Assembly (NCBI RefSeq): GCF_000255115.2
Contig: NC_018068.1
Span: forward strand, 2,203,977-2,267,976
Source of the DNA: Desulfosporosinus acidiphilus SJ4
Lineage (GTDB): Bacteria > Bacillota > Desulfitobacteriia > Desulfitobacteriales > Desulfitobacteriaceae
DNA: 64,000 nucleotides
Direction: 5' to 3'
Within the stretch, counting starts at the first letter, position 1. Each line of letters starts with the position of its first letter. Position numbers and translations under genes: made by a program. Positions 24,477 to 33,330 of the stretch are shown one piece after another. Under the pieces are notes generated by a model, which saw only the letters and a program-made list of their open reading frames with translations, did not search any database and had not been told where the DNA came from.

Positions 24477-26402
24477 ATGGAAAAGAGAGGTCTGGATCAT
24501 TCGGCTTACGGTGGAGTCAACGGAGAGGATTATATTCCGTATATACCCGCTAGTGAAGCCATGCCTGAGGTCACTGTAGTGTCGTTAGTAATGGGTGTTT
24601 TATTTGCCGCACTCTTTGCTGCCGCCAATACATATCTCGGACTTAAGGTAGGAATGACAATTGCCGCTGGGATTCCTTCGGCGGTCTTGGCTACCGGAAT
24701 ACTTAAAGGACTCTTTAAACACAACAATGTCTTAGAGGCTAATATGATTCAATCCATCGCCGCTATGGGTGAGGCCTTGGCGGGCGGAATAATTTTTACG
24801 TTGCCGGCGATTATCATCTGGGGGCTGGAGTTAAAATTATCAACAATTGTCGTTGCTACACTGCTCGGGGGATTAATCGGTATTTTCTTTGTTGTTCCCT
24901 TGCGTAAATATCTGACAGTGGAAGAACACGGGAAGCTTATCTTTCCTGAAAGTATGGCAGCCGCTGAAATCCTTGCTACAGGTAGTTCCGGCGGTACCGG
25001 ATTTAAGACAGTACTGACAGGTTTGTTGTATGGCGGTGGTTATAAACTCTTCTCCGGTGGTTTTGCTCTTTGGATGGAAGAACCACAATGGACGATTAAA
25101 TCCTTGCAGAGTACCGTCTTTGGTGTCGATACATTGGCATCACTTGCCGGGGTTGGTTTTATCATCGGGATTGAAGCTGCACTCTATATGTTTGCCGGTG
25201 CACTGGTGGCCTGGTTCGGGTTAATTCCTTTGATTAAATACGTAGGTGCAGGGCTGACTACCCCCTTGTTCCCTTCCACGACATTAATCTCGAAAATGAG
25301 TGCTTCAGCGATCTGGAGCAATTATATCAGATACGTGGGGGCAGGAGCTGTCGCTGCCGGTGGATTTATCAGTTTAGGCAGATCATTGCCCACCATTGGC
25401 CGCTCATTCAAATCAGCAATGGGTGGTCTGGGTAAAGGAACTGTCAGCGATAAACGTACAGATATAGATGCGCCGATTATTTGGGTTATTGGGGCAGCAG
25501 TTTTTGTATTCCTTCTTGCGTGGTTATTGCCTATGATTTCTATTGGACCGGTTGGGTCTCTGCTGGTTGTTATTTTTGCCTTCTTCTTTGCTGTGGTTTC
25601 TGCTCGGATGTGCGGAATCGTCGGTGCTTCCAATAATCCGGTGTCCGGGATGACCATTGCTTCCTTGCTCTTTATCACGGCTGTGTTAAAAGCTACAGGG
25701 TTAACTGGTCAGCATGGGATGGTTGCCGCTATCCTGGCAGGTTCTATTGTCTGTATTGCCATTGCTGTGTCCGGTGATGCTGCCCAAGCTCTTAAGACTA
25801 CTCATATCATTGGTGGTACACCGAAACGAGTGGAATTCAGCATGTATGCAGGTGTAGCTTTCGCCTCTGTATTTTCCGGTTTGGTGTTGTTAATGTTAAA
25901 CCATACTTACGGGATTGGCTCCGATGCTGTGGCTGCACCTCAGGCGACATTGATGTCCATGGTTGTAAAAGGTGTTATGACAGGTCAAATACCCTGGATT
26001 CTTGTTATTATCGGCGTTACCTTCGGAGTGATGTGTGCTTTAATGAGATTGCCGGTTTTGCCGGTGGCCCTGGGTCTCTACTTGCCGATTCACCTCAGTG
26101 CAGGTATTCTGGTCGGTGGTTTGATCCGAGTATTTGTTGACCGAAAATTCCGTGACAATAGTGAACAATTAAAGGAAAAGGTAGAAAAGGGAATTCTGCT
26201 GGCTTCCGGACTTGTTGCCGGGGATGCGATTATGGGTATCGTGATTGCGGTATTTGCTACCCTGAGTATAAACATCGGCTTTGGAGCTAACATTTTACCG
26301 GGAATTACCGGCAGCCCATATACGGCAATGCTTCTTTATATTCTGTTAGCTGTCTGGATGTACTGGATTACTGTAAAGAAAGATAAGAAACAGAATGGGT
26401 GA
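24477..26402 (+). CDS. OPT family oligopeptide transporter
   Basis: A 641-residue polytopic membrane protein with about 15 hydrophobic segments. It shows OPT-family sequence including NTYLGLKVGMTIAAGIPSAV (about residues 45-64), FPESMAAAEILATG (about 150-163) and SNNPVSGMTIASL (about 387-399). OPT proteins import peptides or metal chelates with protons. The two downstream genes overlap or abut: a PqqD-like protein, then the dipeptidase PepV. This makes uptake followed by intracellular hydrolysis of short peptides the likely job. The ribosome site AGGAGG is well placed before the ATG at 24477. Confidence 0.92.
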   Translation: MEKRGLDHSAYGGVNGEDYIPYIPASEAMPEVTVVSLVMGVLFAALFAAANTYLGLKVGMTIAAGIPSAVLATGILKGLFKHNNVLEANMIQSIAAMGEALAGGIIFTLPAIIIWGLELKLSTIVVATLLGGLIGIFFVVPLRKYLTVEEHGKLIFPESMAAAEILATGSSGGTGFKTVLTGLLYGGGYKLFSGGFALWMEEPQWTIKSLQSTVFGVDTLASLAGVGFIIGIEAALYMFAGALVAWFGLIPLIKYVGAGLTTPLFPSTTLISKMSASAIWSNYIRYVGAGAVAAGGFISLGRSLPTIGRSFKSAMGGLGKGTVSDKRTDIDAPIIWVIGAAVFVFLLAWLLPMISIGPVGSLLVVIFAFFFAVVSARMCGIVGASNNPVSGMTIASLLFITAVLKATGLTGQHGMVAAILAGSIVCIAIAVSGDAAQALKTTHIIGGTPKRVEFSMYAGVAFASVFSGLVLLMLNHTYGIGSDAVAAPQATLMSMVVKGVMTGQIPWILVIIGVTFGVMCALMRLPVLPVALGLYLPIHLSAGILVGGLIRVFVDRKFRDNSEQLKEKVEKGILLASGLVAGDAIMGIVIAVFATLSINIGFGANILPGITGSPYTAMLLYILLAVWMYWITVKKDKKQNG

Positions 26403-26406
26403 GTTC

Positions 26407-26778
26407 ATGTCTAGTCTTAAGAAGAAAAACAAGGAAGATAATTATCTTTGTTATATCCCATGGAAACAACATCAACAATGGGAATTAAGAAATGGAAAAG
26501 TGTTTCTCTTCTTTGAGCATGATAAATTTGTTGAGAAGTTTGCTCGTTGGTTGGTTAAGAAACCATATATTAGCGATGTTGAATTGGATGATTTAGGGTC
26601 GCAGGTTTGGTCCCTTATTGATGGCAAGTGTACGGTGTTCGAGATCGGACAAAAATTGCAAAATCTTTTTGGAACTGAGTTTGATCCTAAATACCAAAGA
26701 CTGATTTCCTATTTGAATTATCTGAACAAAAAAGGCTGGATCTTGTTTAAAAGAGGTCCGCAGTTGCAGGGGGATTAA
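26407..26778 (+). CDS. PqqD-like protein
   Basis: A 123-residue soluble protein with a winged-helix-like PqqD fold. Conserved features include the LDDLGSQVWSLIDGKCTVFEI segment (about residues 58-78), typical of PqqD domains that bind leader peptides for radical SAM or other modifying enzymes. No radical SAM or pqq gene is nearby. It sits between a peptide transporter and a dipeptidase, overlapping the former's reading frame (an earlier ATG at 26395 lies inside the OPT gene) and touching the latter. A peptide-binding or chaperone function coupled to transport is an inference. Such orphan PqqD genes occur in clostridia next to OPT genes. Confidence 0.8.
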   Translation: MSSLKKKNKEDNYLCYIPWKQHQQWELRNGKVFLFFEHDKFVEKFARWLVKKPYISDVELDDLGSQVWSLIDGKCTVFEIGQKLQNLFGTEFDPKYQRLISYLNYLNKKGWILFKRGPQLQGD

Positions 26779-26780
26779 TG

Positions 26781-28172
26781 ATGGAACTTAACCAACAAAT
26801 AGAGCAATATAAAAATGACCTGATTCAATCGGTTCAGGAACTTATTCGAATTAAAAGCGTCCAGGGAGAGGCACAGGAAGGTAAACCCTTCGGTGCTGAT
26901 GTCGATGAGGCTCTCAATAAGGCTTTGTCAATTGCAGAAAAAATGGGATTTAGAACCGTTAATTTGGATGGCTATATTGGTTATGCCGAGTACGGGGAAG
27001 GGGAGGACTATGTGGGTGTCCTCGGGCATCTAGATGTGGTTCCAGAAGGTGATGGCTGGATTTATCCTCCTTATGCTGCCGAGATTCATGACGGGAAAAT
27101 TTATGGCCGAGGAACTATGGATGATAAAGCGCCGATTCTAGCTGCTTTATACGGCCTTAAAGCCATCAAGGATCTTCAGCTTCACTTGAAACGCAAGGTT
27201 AGAGTCATATTTGGCACAAATGAAGAGAGCGGCTGCCAGGAAATGGAGCATTATCTGGCTAGGGAAAAACCACCGGTTTCCGGTTTTACTCCTGATGCTG
27301 AATATCCGATTATCTATGCTGAAAAAGGGATTACCTTTTTTGACTTGGTAAAAAATCTGGAGCAAAAGCACGAGGAAGACGTTGTAATCAAGTCGATGAA
27401 GGGCGGACAAAGAGCAAATATGGTGCCTGATTACTGTGAGGCACAAGTTGTGGCGAAGGATTCGGCTCAAATCATTAAGACTGTCCAAGAATTTGCAGAA
27501 ATCACTGGTTATACTATTTTTGCTGAGCCACAAGATAGTGGAGTGATAATTAAGTCAAAGGGTGTTTCAGCCCATGGCAGTCTGCCTCATCTGGGCAAAA
27601 ATGCCATCATGCAGATGATGCAATTGCTTGGTAAACTGTCATTGGGCGACAATGATGCAGCTAACTTTATCGCCTTCTTGAATAAGTATGTCGGCATGGA
27701 AACAGACGGGAAATCCTTTGGGGTTGATCTTGAGGACAAGGAGTCAGGGAAGCTGTCTTTTAATGTTGGGACAATTTCCTTAGAGAATAACGAAGTACGT
27801 TTGGGTTTGAATTTGCGCTACCCTGTAACCTATAACTTAGAGGATATGATGGATTTAATCTATAAACGCCTTGAGGGGACAGGTATCGGAGTTGAACTTA
27901 ACCTTCATCAAAAACCTTTATATTTCTCAGTAGATCATCCCCTAATTAAATCTTTGCAAAAAGTTTATACGGAACAAACCGGCATGGAAGCTACTTTATT
28001 AGCCATCGGCGGCGGAACATATGCCAAAGAAATGCCTAACATTGTCGCTTTTGGGCCAATACTGCCTGGTGAGGAGGATCTTGATCACCAAGCTAATGAA
28101 TACATTAAAATAGAACATTTAGTGCTAAATGCCAAGATCTATGCTCATGCAATCCACGAATTAGCGAAGTAA
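26781..28172 (+). CDS. pepV: Dipeptidase PepV (M20 family)
   Basis: A 463-residue zinc peptidase. The M20 metal-site motifs are visible: GHLDVVPEGDGW (about residues 79-90), GRGTMDDKAP (about 112-121) and EESGCQEME (about 149-157) with the catalytic Glu. The C-terminal GGGTYAKEMPN contains further active-site residues. PepV cleaves dipeptides in the cytoplasm. The length equals lactobacillus and Bacillus PepV. It is the third gene of the OPT-PqqD-PepV operon, and its start overlaps or follows the PqqD stop directly (ATGATG at 26778-26783). A terminator follows at 28211. Confidence 0.92.
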   Translation: MELNQQIEQYKNDLIQSVQELIRIKSVQGEAQEGKPFGADVDEALNKALSIAEKMGFRTVNLDGYIGYAEYGEGEDYVGVLGHLDVVPEGDGWIYPPYAAEIHDGKIYGRGTMDDKAPILAALYGLKAIKDLQLHLKRKVRVIFGTNEESGCQEMEHYLAREKPPVSGFTPDAEYPIIYAEKGITFFDLVKNLEQKHEEDVVIKSMKGGQRANMVPDYCEAQVVAKDSAQIIKTVQEFAEITGYTIFAEPQDSGVIIKSKGVSAHGSLPHLGKNAIMQMMQLLGKLSLGDNDAANFIAFLNKYVGMETDGKSFGVDLEDKESGKLSFNVGTISLENNEVRLGLNLRYPVTYNLEDMMDLIYKRLEGTGIGVELNLHQKPLYFSVDHPLIKSLQKVYTEQTGMEATLLAIGGGTYAKEMPNIVAFGPILPGEEDLDHQANEYIKIEHLVLNAKIYAHAIHELAK

Positions 28173-28210
28173 GGTAAGGCATTAGTGTACTAAGTACATT
28201 AACAAATAAG

Positions 28211-28250
28211 TCCCGGTTTAACTTGAAAAAAGTTGAACCGGGATTTGTTT
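28211..28250. terminator. Bidirectional terminator between PepV and MFS genes
   Basis: TCCCGGTTTAACTT (28211-28224) pairs with AAGTTGAACCGGGA (28230-28243) with one G-T pair, and TTTGTTT follows on the plus strand. Confidence 0.8.
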
Positions 28251-28296
28251 GCTCAAAATTATCTTGTAAGGTATTGGTACGATTGCTGCTTATTTG

Positions 28297-29469
28297 TTAG
28301 TCATTAAAATTGGTTTTTAAACGAATGACAAATGGAATGCTTATAAGAACCGCAAAGGCGGAGACATACAGACCAATGGTTGCCGAATAGTAGTCGGCTA
28401 TCAGACCTATCAAGGCTACGCCAAAAGTTCCTAATGTATTGCCAATCCCTAACGTCAGTCCTGAAGCCATGCCTTTATTCTTCGGGAAAAGGGCTTGACC
28501 AAAAACCATAACCACTGAACTGGTGGAATAAAGTGAGGCTCCCAGGAGCGCAATTAGGACAAATGAGAGAAACATTGTGTGAACATTTAAGAAAAGTACC
28601 AACCAAAGACAGGAAAGAAGCGCTGAGGCAATCAGAATCGGTTTAGGACCAATAATATCTGATAATGCACCTCCGGCAACATTTCCAAAGCTTCCTGCCA
28701 TAAACAAAAGGGATAAAAGCGTTGCGGTTTCAGTCAGCGGGTAACCTGAAGAGTGCCAAAGGATAGGAACAAGGGTCAGAGTCGTCAGGGATGTCATATT
28801 TCGCAGAGCAACAACCACTAGAAGACTACCGGCCTTCCGCAAACCGAGAATAAATTCCGGAGTCAGAAACTTGCCTTGGCCTGGTTTTGGCTCAGGAGGA
28901 GGTGACATTACCCAATACATGATTAAGGCCATCAGTAAACCTGGAACAGCAACGAAGAGAAGTCCAAACCGGCCTCCGATAAGAAAGGCTGTACTGGCCA
29001 AAATTGGGGCTATGGCACGACCAAAATTCCCTCCGATCATGAATAAACTCATGCCGAAACCTTTACGTTTACCTGTGATATCGCTTACGAGAGCAGAAGC
29101 ATGCGGATGAAAAGCCGCATTACCTAAACCGCTGATAAGAAGCAAGATAAGAAGAATAGCATAAGAGGGAGCCAAGCCGAAGGCAATGGCAGCTAAGAGA
29201 CTCCCCAAAGCAAGTCCTCCCACGACAAACTTTCTGCCGCCGGAACGGTCCGCCCAATACCCCATGAACGGCTGAAGCAACTGAGCACTTAACGCAGAAA
29301 CGGTGCTGATTAAGCCTGCTGCCGCGGTGCTAAAACTAAGTTGTGCCATCAAGGCCGGTAATAATACCGGATATAGATTTGGATAAGTGTCATTAATCAT
29401 ATGACTGACAGTAAAAACGAGCGTTCTTCCAAGGGAACGACCTGAAAAACCTTGTTCCTTCTCCTCCAT
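28297..29469 (-). CDS. MFS transporter, fosmidomycin-resistance (Fsr) type
   Basis: A 390-residue twelve-helix transporter. The N-terminal half has HMINDTYPNLYPVLLPAL, the typical start of Fsr-like exporters, and the loop GYWADRSGGRKF. Family members export small phosphonate antibiotics or other drugs. A PadR-family repressor gene lies 32 nt upstream on the same strand, so the two are probably co-transcribed and the transporter is likely induced by a toxic compound. The ribosome site AAAGGAGAGAC precedes the ATG. Actual substrates cannot be inferred. Confidence 0.85.
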   Translation of the reverse strand: MEEKEQGFSGRSLGRTLVFTVSHMINDTYPNLYPVLLPALMAQLSFSTAAAGLISTVSALSAQLLQPFMGYWADRSGGRKFVVGGLALGSLLAAIAFGLAPSYAILLILLLISGLGNAAFHPHASALVSDITGKRKGFGMSLFMIGGNFGRAIAPILASTAFLIGGRFGLLFVAVPGLLMALIMYWVMSPPPEPKPGQGKFLTPEFILGLRKAGSLLVVVALRNMTSLTTLTLVPILWHSSGYPLTETATLLSLLFMAGSFGNVAGGALSDIIGPKPILIASALLSCLWLVLFLNVHTMFLSFVLIALLGASLYSTSSVVMVFGQALFPKNKGMASGLTLGIGNTLGTFGVALIGLIADYYSATIGLYVSAFAVLISIPFVIRLKTNFND

Positions 29470-29500
29470 AAAAGTCTCTCCTTTAAAATCTTTCTCTCAG

Positions 29501-29860
29501 TTACTCCTCAGTGGGTGGGGTGCTCTGAAGAAGGGCTTGATATTCATTAATGAAGAATTGGAAATTTTCCTGGCGCATTTTTATATCTCTGAGATATTCT
29601 TCGAGACGTTCCTTCCCTTTAAGAGTTATGACATAAAACCTCTTGGGCTGACCAATGTCCTGAATGTCCCATCGTGATTCGATGCACCCTTCACCTTCAA
29701 GGGCACGCAACGTACGATAAACCATGGCGCTGTCTCCCAGAAAATGTGGCATTTCCCGTTTCATGCTGGCCAGAAGAGAGCCTCCGTAATCTGATTTTCG
29801 AGCCAAAAAAAGCAATATAAACGCAGGTGCATGCCGGGGAGCATATTCTTTTTTACTCAT
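29501..29860 (-). CDS. PadR-family transcriptional regulator
   Basis: A 119-residue protein with a winged helix (DYGGSLLASMKREM, then MVYRTLRALEGEGCIESRWD) typical of PadR repressors and a short C-terminal dimerisation helix (subfamily 2 length). Such regulators usually repress a nearby transporter and release on drug or phenolic binding. Here the next gene on the same strand is an Fsr-like exporter. Divergent to it lies an HTH regulator behind a perfect 44-nt palindrome. A weaker, related sequence, TTACATTATAGTGCAA (about 29891-29906), lies closer to the PadR start and may be its own operator. Confidence 0.88.
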   Translation of the reverse strand: MSKKEYAPRHAPAFILLFLARKSDYGGSLLASMKREMPHFLGDSAMVYRTLRALEGEGCIESRWDIQDIGQPKRFYVITLKGKERLEEYLRDIKMRQENFQFFINEYQALLQSTPPTEE

Positions 29861-29938
29861 AAAGCGATCTCTCCTTCGTTAATAGACAATTACATTATAG
29901 TGCAATTAACAGTATAGATCAAATTAACCTTAGTTGAA

Positions 29939-29982
29939 AACAACTCCCATATAGTGTAAGATTACACTATATGGGAGTTGTT
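29939..29982. promoter_or_regulatory. 44-nt perfect palindrome overlapping HTH gene ribosome site
   Basis: Two 21-bp arms (29939-29959 and 29962-29982) are exact complements with a 2-nt centre. The right arm contains GGGAG, the likely ribosome site for the GTG at 29987, so in RNA the hairpin would hide it. As DNA it could be an operator: the inner TTACACTATA recurs in altered form near 29891. Confidence 0.75.
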
Positions 29983-29986
29983 GTAT

Positions 29987-30448
29987 GTGACAAAAGATGA
30001 ATTTATTAAAAATCTGGACCAAAAACTAAAATTGATTCGTACAGAGTTTAATTATTCCCAGGATAAAATGGCGGAAATATTAGGTGTATCCAAGAAAACT
30101 CTCGTCCAGATCGAAAAGGGAAGGTCGACACTTGGCTGGATGGGTGCCGTTACACTCTGCACTATTTTCGAAAAAAGTGAGATTCTGACCTTGATGTTTG
30201 GCGGTCAGCCCAAAGAAGTAATTTTGGCCTTTGCGTTCAACAGCACAGAACAGGATTATCCCAAAACTCTGGGTGGAAGAGTATGGTGGGAAGAAGTTGA
30301 AGCTTCTTTTGGCTACAAATTGCAGAAAAACCTTATCACTCAGCATTATCGAATTCTTGACAGTCAAGACAGGCGAATTTGTTCTTCTTTTGAATTAGAT
30401 CAAATGAATAAACGACTTAAGGAGCTTGTTGAACATGAAGGAATTTGA
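29987..30448 (+). CDS. Helix-turn-helix (XRE-like) regulator
   Basis: A 153-residue protein with an N-terminal XRE-type HTH (LIRTEFNYSQDKMAEILGVS then TLVQIEKGRS, about residues 15-50). The C-terminal region of about 100 residues has several aromatic residues (RVWWEEVEASFGYKLQ) and no family I can name. I use the GTG at 29987 with GGGAG 8 nt upstream; TTG codons at 29978 and 29981 are too close to it. The esterase gene overlaps its end by 14 nt, so the pair is translationally coupled. The regulator may control itself through the palindrome upstream. Confidence 0.78.
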   Translation: MTKDEFIKNLDQKLKLIRTEFNYSQDKMAEILGVSKKTLVQIEKGRSTLGWMGAVTLCTIFEKSEILTLMFGGQPKEVILAFAFNSTEQDYPKTLGGRVWWEEVEASFGYKLQKNLITQHYRILDSQDRRICSSFELDQMNKRLKELVEHEGI

Positions 30449-31118
30449 AACAGGATGCCTGATAATTCATGGTTTTGCAGGAAGCCGTCGTGAGATTGAC
30501 TCACTCGTTACTAGACTTAATGAAAACGGACTTCCAACATCGGTGCCCGTTCTGGCAGGGCATGAATCAAGTCGTAGAGAACTTGCCAGAGCTAAATACA
30601 CTGATTGGATTCAATCTGTTTTTGCAGCCTATAATGACCTGGAAAAGCAATGTAATAATGTGGTCGTAATGGGCTTTTCAATGGGAGGTTTACTTGGGAT
30701 TCAACTTTGCCAAGCTCATAAGATTAAGGCGTTAGTGTTGATTAATACACCTATCTACTATTTAAATCTAAAAAGAGTTTTTCTCAATTTAGGATGTGAT
30801 TTTAGATTTTATGCTCGAAAATATCTGGTTTCGAGTACCAATCCTCCTCCATTTGCGGCCTTAATTCAATTTTTAATCTTACTACATAAGACAAAATCTT
30901 TATTAAAAGACACCAAATGCACTTCACTGATTTTTCAAACCCTCGATGATGACGTCATTAAGCCCAAGAGTGCAAATCACATCTATGCTAACATTAGCGG
31001 ACATAAAACTTTAAAACTATATCCTACTGGCGGGCATCTAGTTCTTTTGACTGAAACTGGTGAAAGGATCGGGGAAGAAATATACGGTTTTCTAGAGGGC
31101 CTAAAAAGGCTGGTGTAG
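30435..31118 (+). CDS. Alpha/beta hydrolase, carboxylesterase-like
   Basis: A 227-residue alpha/beta hydrolase close in length to Bacillus/Geobacillus carboxylesterase Est30. The oxyanion region HGFAGSRRE is near residue 14, the nucleophile elbow is GFSMGG (Ser at about 82), the acid is in LDDDV (about 174) and the catalytic His in TGGHLV (about 200). It would hydrolyse short-chain esters or acylglycerols in the cytoplasm. Its start lies inside the HTH gene, with AAGGAG at 30419. The natural substrate is unknown. Confidence 0.82.
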   Translation: MKEFETGCLIIHGFAGSRREIDSLVTRLNENGLPTSVPVLAGHESSRRELARAKYTDWIQSVFAAYNDLEKQCNNVVVMGFSMGGLLGIQLCQAHKIKALVLINTPIYYLNLKRVFLNLGCDFRFYARKYLVSSTNPPPFAALIQFLILLHKTKSLLKDTKCTSLIFQTLDDDVIKPKSANHIYANISGHKTLKLYPTGGHLVLLTETGERIGEEIYGFLEGLKRLV

Positions 31119-31274
31119 AAGTCACCAATTGATTTGGTATATATCAAGAATTAATTACAAAGGGATAAAAAATTAATTAATTATTAAGAGAAAGAAGTTA
31201 ATCGCCGGAACATTGAAGGAGATATTTGGAAAATAATTCAGACTATAAAAGCCTAATGTATCGTTATTTATATT

Positions 31275-32027
31275 TTAGAAAATCATTATTTCTCCATCAT
31301 TGGGTACATAGATTTGATTTGATAGTTTTTCTTCATCAATATATTGTTTCAGTTCCGAACGAGAAAGGGCACAATGATTCCAGGACTCCATGTGAACAAC
31401 GATAATTTTTGTATAGGGCGCTTTTCTTGCCAGGAGGCAAATATCTTGTTTCGTCATAGTGATGGGGTCTCCGGAACTAAATTGCGCTGCTCCGGCAAAA
31501 ACAACGGTTATGTCAGGATGGTATTTCTCTAAAGCCTGCTCAACATCGTCGCAAAAAATGGAATCTCCAGCAATATAAAGGGATGGTTCTTGAGGAGAGC
31601 GGAGAACAAAGCCAGAGACAGGTCCCATCTTTTCTCCAATATCACCTGTGCCGTGTTTTCCATTAGTTCGAAATATCAATATTTCGTTCCAAGCGCATGA
31701 TTCCAGCGGCAGTTTTGTATTGGTAAATCCGTGTTCAGCAAGTTTTTCAGCGTCAGAGGGCTGACCAAACATCAAAATATCTTTAGGCAGCATTTCGATG
31801 GCCGTATGATCAAAGTGGTCTCGATGGGTGTGAGTTACCAATACGGCATCTACATTGATTAGAGCAGCTGCGTCTTTTGGCAGATCTGTTAAAGGGTTTC
31901 TATTGGAATTTGCTACTCCTGGAATAGCTTCGAGTGTATTTTTGGGGCTGAACATTGGGTCTACTAAAAACCTCTTCTGATTAATTTTAAGTAACATTGT
32001 AGCGTGACGGATTAACTGAATTTCCAT
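31275..32027 (-). CDS. MBL-fold metallo-hydrolase
   Basis: A 250-residue metallo-beta-lactamase-fold protein beginning MEIQLIRHATMLLKIN, with the metal motif THTHRDHFDHT (about residues 65-75, the HxHxDH core). Further metal ligands occur in YIAGDSIFCDD (about 150) and near the C-terminal VVHMESWNH. It resembles the UlaG/YtkL-like group of small hydrolases. No substrate is evident. A Lrp/AsnC-type regulator is divergently encoded 53 nt upstream and may control it. Confidence 0.82.
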   Translation of the reverse strand: MEIQLIRHATMLLKINQKRFLVDPMFSPKNTLEAIPGVANSNRNPLTDLPKDAAALINVDAVLVTHTHRDHFDHTAIEMLPKDILMFGQPSDAEKLAEHGFTNTKLPLESCAWNEILIFRTNGKHGTGDIGEKMGPVSGFVLRSPQEPSLYIAGDSIFCDDVEQALEKYHPDITVVFAGAAQFSSGDPITMTKQDICLLARKAPYTKIIVVHMESWNHCALSRSELKQYIDEEKLSNQIYVPNDGEIMIF

Positions 32028-32080
32028 TGGATCATCCTCCTTGGTTTTCTTGTATTAATTATAAGAAAGGATCTGATTGA

Positions 32081-32599
32081 TTGGTGAATCAATATAAAGC
32101 AGATAACTTTCACAATCAAAATAATTGGAGCAAATTAATTGACCAAACGGATCGTGAGATTATCAACCTACTGAAACAGAATTCCAGGCTACAGTGGCAA
32201 GAGATTGGTGAGCGTGTCCATTTAACCGGCCAAGCGGTTGCCAATAGAGTGCGAAGATTAGAACAAATAGGAGTTATTAAAGGATTTACGGTTTCTGTAG
32301 ATGAGTCAATACACGGTAAACATTTAGAAGCCTTTGTTACAGTTTTTATGAAGACAACAGATCACTCAAGGTTTCAAAAATTTATTGGGAAGCATTCGCT
32401 GATTGAAGAAGCCCATCGTGTAAGTGGTGAGGGATGTTATTTACTCAAAGTTCAAGCTAATGATCATGCCGAGTTGACAAATTTCTTGGATGAGATATTG
32501 GAATTCGGTAACTACAGAGTGAATCTTTCAATTAAAAAAATAACAGAAAAACTCATTTCTCTTTCGCCCTTTAACGATGATAAGCCGCCGGAGACTTAG
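32081..32599 (+). CDS. Lrp/AsnC-family transcriptional regulator
   Basis: A 172-residue regulator with an AsnC-type HTH (TDREIINLLKQNSRLQWQEI and GQAVANRVRRLEQIGVIKGF, about residues 22-70), followed by a RAM/AsnC ligand domain (about 75-160). Such proteins sense amino acids or related small molecules. It is divergent from the MBL-fold gene, so that gene and itself are likely targets. TTG at 32081 (AAAGGA 9 nt upstream) is used as start; GTG at 32084 is nearly equal. The 200 nt after it contain no gene. Confidence 0.88.
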   Translation: MVNQYKADNFHNQNNWSKLIDQTDREIINLLKQNSRLQWQEIGERVHLTGQAVANRVRRLEQIGVIKGFTVSVDESIHGKHLEAFVTVFMKTTDHSRFQKFIGKHSLIEEAHRVSGEGCYLLKVQANDHAELTNFLDEILEFGNYRVNLSIKKITEKLISLSPFNDDKPPET

Positions 32600-32800
32600 A
32601 AAAAGTGGATAGGAAAGAAATTAGAATATTATATATTCGGCCATTTCTTTACTACTTTTAGAAAGGAAATTTATCTTATATTGAAGGAAATATATAATAG
32701 TAAGTATAAATATAGTTTATCGGAAATGAGATTATTATTTTGCACTTTACGCTTAAAGCAGTTTAGTCTTAATTTGAGATGAGGAAAAGGTGATTAGTGT

Positions 32801-33010
32801 ATGTCGGTTGCAGATTTTGAAGCAGTAAAAAAGTGGTCAAAAATCCCACCAAATATTCAGCAGCGTCTCTTAAATAACGTATTTTGTTCCAAATGTGGGG
32901 TAACAACGATAGTTGAGTACACTTTGCTTAATGACAAGTTTGGCATTTTACTGAAAGGTAAGTGCAAAAAGTGTGGCTTTGATGTGGCAAGGCTTGTTGA
33001 GGATGAATGA
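32801..33010 (+). CDS. Small zinc-ribbon protein, unknown
   Basis: A 69-residue protein with two Cys pairs, CSKCG (about residues 29-33) and CKKCG (about 54-58), forming a probable zinc ribbon. The N-terminal half is helical and polar. The start ATG is preceded by GAGGAAAAGGTGATTAGT, a usable ribosome site. I do not recognise a named family. Similar small ribbon proteins occur in many Firmicutes without known roles. The next DNA is an epimerase remnant. Confidence 0.6.
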   Translation: MSVADFEAVKKWSKIPPNIQQRLLNNVFCSKCGVTTIVEYTLLNDKFGILLKGKCKKCGFDVARLVEDE

Positions 33011-33078
33011 ACCAATGTATCAATAAATTCCGAAATAATCAAAAGAATGACTAATTTGCCTGGGTATTGAGGTGAACT

Positions 33079-33330
33079 ATGAATGTTTTGATTTTTGACG
33101 GTTCGGGTTTTGTAGGAAGAAACTTGAAAGAGGAATTGCTTGCTAACGGATAAGTTGCAATAAGGAATCCCAACAGAGTCAAAAATAGCTTAGATAATAG
33201 GGTTAAGGCCATAGAATGGACTAATTGCGAACTGTTGGACATTGATGTGGTAATTAACTTAGCGGGGGAGACCATCGGTAATCGTCGATGGTCTAGAAAT
33301 AAGATAAAAATATTAATAGTGAGGGTAACA
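33079..33330 (+). pseudogene. Remnant of TIGR01777-type NAD-dependent epimerase
   Basis: The sequence starts with MNVLIFDGSGFVGRNLKEEL, the dinucleotide-binding start of the family, then meets an in-frame TAA stop at residue 25. It continues as VAIRNPNRVK and VVINLAGETIGNRRWSRNK, a typical TIGR01777 segment, before losing all further homology at the start of the lipoprotein gene. A normal protein has about 300 residues, so about 70 percent is missing and the rest is interrupted. Only by chance does the end of this frame run into the next gene. Confidence 0.8.
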
